Source of the DNA: an uncultured Ignavibacteriota bacterium
GTDB taxonomy: Bacteria; Bacteroidota; Ignavibacteria; Tepidaquicellales; Tepidaquicellaceae
Direction of reading: 5' to 3'
Assembly (NCBI GenBank): GCA_937959065.1
Contig: CALGOI010000028.1
Location: forward strand, 1 to 12,483
DNA: 12,483 nucleotides
The position numbers were made by a program, and so were the translations under genes. This document shows positions 7,179-12,483 of this stretch, piece by piece. Numbering within the stretch: the first letter of the stretch is position 1; each line of letters opens with the position of its first letter. Below the pieces are notes generated by a model. That model worked only from the letters and a program-made list of their open reading frames with translations. It had not been told where the DNA came from and did no database searches.

Positions 7179-7565
7179 ATATGACATATTTGTTAATAAT
7201 TATCAAATAAAATCACTACAACAACGGATCAGGTCACAATAAAATATAAATGTTACTGCAAGAAAACAAACAAATGTATGGTAAGTACACTTTGAAGATT
7301 CATCCCTTTTTATAACTCTTCATAATACAATAATTCTTCCTCTAATCTTCCCTATGTTTCCCATCTCTTTACAAATCGGTTAATAATAATGCATTAGGTT
7401 GAATTGTAAGGAATGCATACGTATTAACCATCGATGTAACTGGATTATATTTAACAGTTTATCTACAAAAAGGTACTAACAATAACTAACGTTTATTGGA
7501 ATCTTTAAAGGTTTTATGAAAGAATTATTGGTATATATTCTAGATTTGCATTTTTTTAATAATTT

Positions 7566-7601
7566 ATCGCTGGTAGTTTTCTATACCACCACAAAAGCGA
7601 T
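7566..7601. repeat. Nested inverted repeat (two stacked stems)
   Basis: ATCGC (7566-7570) pairs with GCGAT (7597-7601). Directly inside, TGGTA (7571-7575) pairs with TACCA (7584-7588). The inner loop is GTTTTCTA, and an unpaired CCACAAAA lies on the right arm only. The result is an asymmetric two-part hairpin of 36 bases with a one-sided internal loop. Such shapes occur in single-strand origins, nick sites and structured RNAs; no function is established here. Confidence 0.4.
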
Positions 7602-7711
7602 TCAGCTAACAATCTATTCAAAATTATTATTAATAAAAGGGTAACATAGAGCGGAAAATATCTTTTATTTATTCACTTCATTTATGATCCTTGCTATTAC
7701 AAATAGCTCTT

Positions 7712-7800
7712 AATTAAATGATCAAATGTGTGAAAACAATAAACCCTTGTTTAAAGAAACAAGCACTGTTAGTGTATCGTTAAAATTAATAAATCAAATG
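7712..7800 (+). repeat. 17-base imperfect direct repeats flanking the HTH gene leader
   Basis: AATTAAATGATCAAATG (7712-7728) and AATTAATAAATCAAATG (7784-7800) agree at 14 of 17 positions, with the last eight bases identical. The second copy ends 4 bases before the start codon of the HTH gene. This position suits binding sites for an autoregulating DNA-binding protein, possibly the HTH protein itself. Confidence 0.4.
7746..7774 (+). repeat. Two tandem hairpins in the HTH gene leader
   Basis: CTTGTTT (7746-7752) and AAACAAG (7757-7763) form a perfect 7-base-pair stem with loop AAAG. The next base starts CACT-GTT-AGTG (7764-7774), a perfect 4-base-pair stem. There is no following T-run. Both lie between the 17-base direct repeats and within 60 bases of the HTH start codon, so they may be part of a control site or structured leader. 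Confidence 0.45.
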
Positions 7801-7804
7801 GGAA

Positions 7805-8119
7805 ATGTACTTAGAAGAGAAGATAGACAGACTCTTTAAGCTGTGTCAAGATATTGGTGAACGCATTAATAAGCTTGAAACTAACTCCTCAGAGGAAAAC
7901 GAATATGTAAATGTTAAAGATGCAGCTAAGATGCTGGGTGTTAAACTCGGTACGTTAAGAAACAAAATGTCACAGGGGCATATAAAGTACTATAAGCCAG
8001 GAAAAAATGTTTTCTTCTCTAAAAAATATTTAACCGAATACATATCAAGTAATGAAATGCCAGTGAAGGAGAATGTTAAGAAGTTTCTAGATACACCTAA
8101 CATAAAAGAATCTAATTAA
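7805..8119 (+). CDS. Small helix-turn-helix DNA-binding protein (excisionase/MerR-like)
   Basis: This 104-residue protein begins with a short coiled-coil-like helix (1-26, MYLEEKIDRLFKLCQDIGER) and then a winged helix-turn-helix of the HTH_17/excisionase type at about 34-80. YVNVKDAAKMLGVKLGTLRN forms the two helices, and the wing contains the KYYKPGKNVFF stretch followed by KKYLTEYI. The C-terminal tail is charged and probably flexible. This family is common beside integrases and replication genes of Bacteroidota mobile elements. There it serves as a recombination directionality factor or as a regulator of the excision/replication genes; which of these applies here is inferred. It is followed after 28 bases by the polymerase gene, so the two are probably one operon. 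Its leader holds repeats it might bind. Confidence 0.82.
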   Translation: MYLEEKIDRLFKLCQDIGERINKLETNSSEENEYVNVKDAAKMLGVKLGTLRNKMSQGHIKYYKPGKNVFFSKKYLTEYISSNEMPVKENVKKFLDTPNIKESN

Positions 8120-8147
8120 GTGTTGGATGTAATTAAATAAAATCCGT

Positions 8148-9461
8148 ATGAATAAAATTACAGGATATTTACCAAGTTTTAAATTGATTGATAAACCGTT
8201 TAAATTCCTTGTGCCGGAATACTTTGAGCCTGACAAGGTAAAACCAATTTACAAGGCCAGGGTTTGTCACTTTGTTAATTCTTTAGTTACAAAGAAAGTA
8301 TATGACAGGAGATATAAGTTTAACAAAGGTAATTACATTGACGGGGATGATGTTAGAATGTCCTCAATTGCACTTAAAGAGTGCTATGGTTCAAGACATT
8401 ATTTAAATGTAGTCAATGAAGCCGTTAGATTGGGAGTCGTAAAGCGTCTCAATTATCATCCTAGTGAAGGCAGGGCAACAAGATTTTATATAATTGACTA
8501 TGAGTCCGGGAATAGAATTAACCCAAAAACCAAAACAAAACAAATTGAAATAATAGACAGAAAACTGAGGAGAAGACTTATACAGGTAAATGAAAAGAAA
8601 CGTCAGTGGATTTTAAACAAAGGGAAAATATATCAATGTCTTGAACGAGATTTAAGCAATTTGAAAATAGATAAGGAGAGTGCGATAAACAAAGTAAGAG
8701 AAATGAATTTAATGGGAGAACTTACCAATGTACAATTTGATGTGTATAACTGGGGGATAGATGTTATTTCAGACTATTCTGAGAGGGAGTTAATATACTC
8801 AGTTGATGATTATGGAAGGGTACATTCAATATTAACAAGCTTCCCCCGAATTTTAAGGCAATTTTTGTCTTTAGGTGAGGAAGATCTGTGGAGTGTCGAC
8901 ATATCCAACAGTCAGCCTTTCCTGGCAATCCCAATTTTTCGCAGTTATATGCAACAGAAGGGATTAGGCTTAACAAATGATATTTTGGAGTATGAAAAGT
9001 ACGCAATAGAAGGGGGATTTTATGAAACATTGATGGACGACATCAGTTTCCCAATCGAAATGAGGGAAGAGTATAAGCATAATATCTTCTTTAAGCATAT
9101 TTTTTACAGTACACTGGCAAGTAATGAGAGAAGTAAACACTGGAAATCGTTTAGCAAGCGTTTTCCGAAATGTGCAGAGATCATCGTTTATGAAAAGAGA
9201 AATTCTCATAAGGAGTTCGCACGGAAGATGCAAAGAATTGAATCGGACCTGATTATTAATAATGTCTGTAGAAAGTTATACAGGGATTACCCCTGTATAA
9301 GGATTTTGACTATTCACGATAGTATTCTAACCACAGAGAAGTATCTAGATGCAGTTAGGGGTACTATAGGAGAGATATTTCTAAGTAAGTACGGTATAGA
9401 AAAAAAAATAAAAAAGGAAAGGGTTACAACTAGAAACACAATAAAAGAGTTGGTGGCTTAG
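8148..9461 (+). CDS. Superfamily A palm polymerase, TV-Pol-like replication protein
   Basis: This 437-residue protein would be missed by a quick look but shows the three core motifs of superfamily A polymerases in order. Motif A is VDISNSQP (Asp251). Motif B is REEYKHNIFFKHIFY, matching the O-helix pattern R-x3-K-x3-F with a later Tyr (Arg306, Lys310, Phe314, Tyr320). Motif C is IHDS (His390, Asp391), like the HDE of DNA polymerase I. Just before motif A, the stretch from DYGRVHSILT to PRILRQFL (221-240) resembles the conserved entry segment of such palms. Residues 71-115 look like a winged helix (VRMSSIALKECYGSRHYL), perhaps for origin binding. No exonuclease domain is present and the protein is short, which fits the TV-Pol (transposon-virus polymerase) family found on mobile elements and some viruses, proposed to both prime and extend DNA. 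Activity is inferred. The gene follows the HTH gene by 28 bases. Confidence 0.6.
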   Translation: MNKITGYLPSFKLIDKPFKFLVPEYFEPDKVKPIYKARVCHFVNSLVTKKVYDRRYKFNKGNYIDGDDVRMSSIALKECYGSRHYLNVVNEAVRLGVVKRLNYHPSEGRATRFYIIDYESGNRINPKTKTKQIEIIDRKLRRRLIQVNEKKRQWILNKGKIYQCLERDLSNLKIDKESAINKVREMNLMGELTNVQFDVYNWGIDVISDYSERELIYSVDDYGRVHSILTSFPRILRQFLSLGEEDLWSVDISNSQPFLAIPIFRSYMQQKGLGLTNDILEYEKYAIEGGFYETLMDDISFPIEMREEYKHNIFFKHIFYSTLASNERSKHWKSFSKRFPKCAEIIVYEKRNSHKEFARKMQRIESDLIINNVCRKLYRDYPCIRILTIHDSILTTEKYLDAVRGTIGEIFLSKYGIEKKIKKERVTTRNTIKELVA

Positions 9462-9783
9462 TCATCAATACCAAGTTTTCATACAGATTCCTCCCCAATT
9501 TTTTAACAGCAATCCCTCTTCTTTAGAAAAAGCTCACCCAATTTTAGAAAGGATGTTAGAATTTTAGATTTGAATCCTATTGGTTGAAATTTCCACTTTT
9601 TGGATACAATTATGCCCTATCTAAGGTGTTTTAAGTTATTTGATTATAATTATTTAAAGCATATTATAGAATGGAATTAACTTCTCATTATAATTACAAT
9701 TTGAAAAAAATTTATTTGTTTGAAAGAATTTTATAGTTTAAATACACTTTAAAATTAAGTCAACAAACTAAATAAATAATATT
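9462..9783. other. 322-base A/T-rich gap with short repeats, upstream of the large gene
   Basis: There is no open frame of note. CCCAATTTT occurs at 9494 and 9537, AATTTTAGA at 9540 and 9560, and ATTATAATTA at 9643 and 9687. Some of these lie near one another and two pairs are 43-44 bases apart. The gap probably carries the promoter of the 843-residue gene, but I cannot find a good match to a -7/-33 pair. No terminator hairpin with a T-run is visible after the polymerase gene. Confidence 0.5.
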
Positions 9784-12315
9784 ATGGCTAAGTCAACACC
9801 AATTACTACCACTTTATTTAGCTTTAAAACATTCCGTTCACCGGACAAGATTGGATTACTTAATAAGAATATATTTTTTATACAACACCCCGATTTTAAA
9901 AAAAGTAAATTCGAGCAATGTCCCGGGTCTAACGGAACAAAACTATCTGATAAAAGAGTTTATGCTAAGTTATTAGATAACTACAAAGGATACAACAGCC
10001 AATCAGAGATAAGGGATCTAAGTCCGGGCTTTTATGATTATTCATGTTTGCTAATGCAGCAAATGAAGAATGATAGTTCCCAAAAAAAAATCAATGCTAA
10101 GTTACCTGAACCATTATCAGCAAATATTCTATTTAAAGTTTGGGATGAAGTATTTTACCAGATTATTACCCAAAAGTCTAAGACTTTACGGCAAGCTTGC
10201 ACACAGCTTATCCTTACACAACATTACATTAAAAATAATAAGGTGCTTGAATTAGGTGACATTTCAAGACTGTCCATAGTTATTCCTGAAAGAATTATTG
10301 AATGCTTTAGACCTTGGCACTTTGAAAGATGTGGAGGGAAACTATTCGGTGTTCATAATCTGGGTATACAAGAATATCGAAGGGTTGAACAAACACTATG
10401 CTGTTATGTACCAGGAGAGGTTTCACATATTGAAAACATAATGGCGAGAGAATACAAAGAAAAAAGTTCCAGAAATTTACTAAGGACAGAATACACATCT
10501 GAATTCACAACAGAAACTGAAGTTGAAAACTTAAACGATACGACGACTGCAGAACGAAACGAATTAAGTTCTGAGGTCGCAAACGAACTTAAAAAGGATA
10601 AATCATTCAATCTAAGCGGTTCTGTTACAGTTACTAAAGAAACGGGAGTTTCTAACCTTACAGCTAATATTAGCACCGGCTATACAAGCAATAATTCTTC
10701 TTCACTTTCAAATACTGAAGCAAAAAATTATGCCAAGGATATAACAGAGAGAGCACTTGAAAGAGTAGTTCAAAAGATTACTGAAAAGCGGACCTACAAA
10801 ATGATTAAAGAGTTTGAAGAAAACAATAAACACGGTTTTGACAATCGTGAAGGTAAAGAACATGTTACAGGAGTCTTCCGATGGGTAGATAAAGTATACG
10901 ACAACCAGTTAGTAAACTACGGGAGGCGCTTGTTACTTGAAGTAAGCGTTCCGACTCCTGCAAGATTGTACATTAAAGCCATGCAGTGGAAAAACAAAAC
11001 CGCTGAAACAGAACAAAGTACTTCAATACCGCCAAAGACCTTAGCTGAATTTGGAATAACTGATTCTAATAGCGTAAACAATGACAAAGTGCAAAACGCT
11101 TCATCATATTATGGAGTAAATATAAGTCGATACCAAGTTGAGGAAAAATTTCTTGATGTAAGCTTTGGTGCTAGTACTGAGCATGTAACTTATACTAAAA
11201 CAGACACACAAAATAATATAATTATTCCAGATGGTTTTGTTGCTGACGTAATCATTGGTTTAGGTAGTTTCGAATGGAGAGCTCAAAACATATTGGATAG
11301 TGAGCCGAAAGCGTATTTAAAAATTTCTATTGGAGGAAGGGAAATTAACAGAGGAGAATATAGAGGAGGGAGAACAACAGATAACTTTAACATTAATGAA
11401 GATTTTAATCCAAACATAGCCGGAGCAATACCTTTCTCGATTTCTTACAGAAAAGTATTCAAATATAGTGGTTCATTTAAGGTAAGATGTATTTCAAGTC
11501 CAGAACTATACTTAGCTTGGCAGTCTGAGACATTGACTATCTTGCAGCAAGCATACCAGACAAAACTAAATAAATATAATGAAGAACTAAAACTACAACA
11601 GGCCGCAAAAGAAGCTGAATCAGATCAAAGTGAGAGTGAAAATTACAGCAATCCTGCCATGAACAGATTAATTGAAGAAAGGGAATTAAAAAGAATCTGT
11701 ATTGAAATGATGAGCAAGCCGTATTGCTACGAATTAGGGAAGAGTTTCTATGAGTGTAAAAAATATGAATGTAAAACCGATTGTGAAGAAATAGAAGCCA
11801 CCATTCCAGATGTAGTTCAAAATGAAGCATTAGAAAAGTATGCGGAATTTATCAAGTTTTTCGAAACAGCTCTTCATTGGGAAATCTTCAGCTATGTATT
11901 CTATCCATACTATTATAATTCAAAATGTCATTGGCCGGCGTTACTTCAAACAAAACATGATGATCCGATTTTTGAAGCGTTTTTACAGAGTGGCATGGCA
12001 AAAGTTTTAGTCCCAGTACGTCCCCAGTTTGAAAAGGCTATAATGTGGTACTTGGAAACAGGTGAAATTTATAATAATGAAGACTTAGTTCCAGATGTAG
12101 AGGATGACAGGTATGTATCATTACTGAATGAATTGCAGGATCAAGATGAAATAGTAGTTGAAGGAACATGGAAAACAAGAGTACCTTCCTCTCTTACTAT
12201 AATTCAAGCGGAATCAACTTATTTGAAAGATGAGAAGGGATTGCCTTGTTGCGAAAGTGAGGTAAAATCTTTTGGTAGTGATGGACGTCTTTTAGAACGC
12301 TTAAAGACTGAATAA
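9784..12315 (+). CDS. 843-residue protein of unknown function, possible structural or membrane-acting protein
   Basis: I cannot assign a function. There is no signal peptide, no long hydrophobic helix and no enzyme motif I recognise, so it is probably cytosolic or self-assembling. Blocks that look strongly constrained are EQTLCCYVPGEVSHIENIM (202-220) followed by the charged REYKEKSSRNLLRTEY; a Ser/Thr/Glu-rich helical stretch (238-272); an alternating polar/hydrophobic segment (about 275-300) that could form an amphipathic beta-hairpin; a charged helix (310-350); GVFRWVDKVYDNQLVNYGRR (363-382); a helical coiled-coil stretch (579-612); a Cys cluster (648, 658, 663, 667); an aromatic YVFYPYYYN (704-712); and FLQSGMAKVLVPVRPQFEKA (733-752). 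From memory, these blocks resemble large uncharacterised proteins in diverse bacteria; this is unverified. The ATG at 9784 is preceded by an A-rich leader. The next gene starts 3 bases after the stop. Confidence 0.75.
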   Translation: MAKSTPITTTLFSFKTFRSPDKIGLLNKNIFFIQHPDFKKSKFEQCPGSNGTKLSDKRVYAKLLDNYKGYNSQSEIRDLSPGFYDYSCLLMQQMKNDSSQKKINAKLPEPLSANILFKVWDEVFYQIITQKSKTLRQACTQLILTQHYIKNNKVLELGDISRLSIVIPERIIECFRPWHFERCGGKLFGVHNLGIQEYRRVEQTLCCYVPGEVSHIENIMAREYKEKSSRNLLRTEYTSEFTTETEVENLNDTTTAERNELSSEVANELKKDKSFNLSGSVTVTKETGVSNLTANISTGYTSNNSSSLSNTEAKNYAKDITERALERVVQKITEKRTYKMIKEFEENNKHGFDNREGKEHVTGVFRWVDKVYDNQLVNYGRRLLLEVSVPTPARLYIKAMQWKNKTAETEQSTSIPPKTLAEFGITDSNSVNNDKVQNASSYYGVNISRYQVEEKFLDVSFGASTEHVTYTKTDTQNNIIIPDGFVADVIIGLGSFEWRAQNILDSEPKAYLKISIGGREINRGEYRGGRTTDNFNINEDFNPNIAGAIPFSISYRKVFKYSGSFKVRCISSPELYLAWQSETLTILQQAYQTKLNKYNEELKLQQAAKEAESDQSESENYSNPAMNRLIEERELKRICIEMMSKPYCYELGKSFYECKKYECKTDCEEIEATIPDVVQNEALEKYAEFIKFFETALHWEIFSYVFYPYYYNSKCHWPALLQTKHDDPIFEAFLQSGMAKVLVPVRPQFEKAIMWYLETGEIYNNEDLVPDVEDDRYVSLLNELQDQDEIVVEGTWKTRVPSSLTIIQAESTYLKDEKGLPCCESEVKSFGSDGRLLERLKTE

Positions 12316-12318
12316 ATT

Positions 12319-12483
12319 ATGGGAAAAAGCATTTTTGAGTTTTCAGATAAGTTTGGGTATGAAAGTCCGTGGGAACTAATCAAAACTCCAGAGAAAGAAG
12401 TTGTATTTCCAACAATAGAGGATATCAATGTTTATCCAAACTTTAATAAGGAAATTATAAAGAAAGAAAGTTATAATATTATT
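12319..12483 (+). CDS. Start of an unknown gene, cut by the window end
   Basis: The frame opens at ATG 12319, three bases after the stop of the 843-residue gene, and stays open for 55 codons to the last base. The product begins MGKSIFEFSDKFGYESPWEL, followed by a Lys/Glu/Pro-rich stretch and IEDINVYPNFNKE. There is no signal peptide or recognisable motif. Codon use and A/T content match the upstream gene, and the tight spacing says it is co-transcribed. It is probably the second member of the same system; its function is unknown. Confidence 0.7.
   Translation, partial: MGKSIFEFSDKFGYESPWELIKTPEKEVVFPTIEDINVYPNFNKEIIKKESYNII

Larger units (their letters stand above)
6867..7804. other. 938-base gene-free region with many small repeats
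   Basis: No convincing open frame lies in either direction; the longest notable plus-strand one is 13 codons. The DNA is A/T-rich and carries several hairpin-forming repeats (7154-7178, 7566-7601, 7746-7774). It also has direct repeats: AATGCAT at 7388 and 7412, CTAACAAT at 7476 and 7606, ACTAAC at 7475 and 7485, and a 17-base imperfect pair at 7712 and 7784. It lies between the recombinase and the HTH/polymerase genes. Such a place would suit a replication origin, the att/excision region, a promoter for the downstream operon, or a small untranslated RNA. Nothing here identifies which. Confidence 0.5.

Noticed and set aside
7274..7315. 13-codon open frame MYGKYTLKIHPFL in the gene-free region
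   Set aside because: Too short to distinguish from chance in A/T-rich DNA, with no ribosome-binding site or conservation evidence.
5533..12483. CRISPR array or long terminal inverted repeats of an insertion sequence
   Set aside because: No run of regularly spaced identical repeats of 20 bases or more, no DDE transposase and no matching long ends were seen; the integration gene is a tyrosine recombinase.

Overview
The window looks like a piece of a bacterial chromosome from the Bacteroidota / Ignavibacteriota-Chlorobiota side of the tree. This rests on a general impression of the proteins, A-rich leaders with almost no Shine-Dalgarno sequences, and a candidate TTG / TAnnTTTG promoter; it is an inference, not a proof. 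It splits into two unlike halves. Bases 1 to about 5530 are moderately GC-rich (a counted sample, 1261-1320, has 28 G/C in 60) and hold tightly packed housekeeping genes. Bases from about 5540 to the end are much more A/T-rich (5821-5880 has 17 G/C in 60), have long gene-free gaps and begin with a tyrosine recombinase. I read this half as the left part of an integrated mobile element whose right end lies outside the window.

Core half: the 3' part of a metallo-beta-lactamase-fold protein fused to two rhodanese domains (persulfide/sulfur handling), then a small HD-domain phosphohydrolase, an ABC-2 type ATPase and permease whose reading frames overlap by 4 bases, and a lipoprotein. All are on the plus strand with gaps of 0 to about 33 bases, so this is probably one or two transcripts. 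Converging on them from the minus strand is class I fructose-1,6-bisphosphatase (fbp). Its frame is cut by an in-frame TAA at codon 283, exactly where the family has the Tyr of KLRLLYE, one codon before an active-site metal ligand. The remaining 60 codons are intact and in frame behind the stop. This is either a very recent nonsense mutation or a base error.

Element half: a complete tyrosine recombinase (5811-6866); a 938-base gene-free stretch rich in small inverted and direct repeats (candidate att/origin/control region); an excisionase-like helix-turn-helix protein (7805-8119); and a 437-residue protein with all three palm motifs of superfamily A polymerases, best explained as a TV-Pol-like (transposon-virus polymerase) replication protein (8148-9461). 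After a further 322-base gap comes an 843-residue protein of no recognised function (9784-12315), followed 3 bases later by the start of another unknown gene that runs off the end (12319 onward).

The recombinase, HTH protein and polymerase make a self-contained integrate/control/replicate module. The 843-residue protein and its neighbour look like cargo, or the start of a structural or effector operon. They are the best candidates in this window for an undescribed system. The large protein has a central amphipathic beta-hairpin-like segment set in Ser/Thr-rich, charged helical sequence, a coiled-coil stretch and a clustered set of four cysteines, which suggests an assembling or membrane-acting protein rather than a metabolic enzyme.
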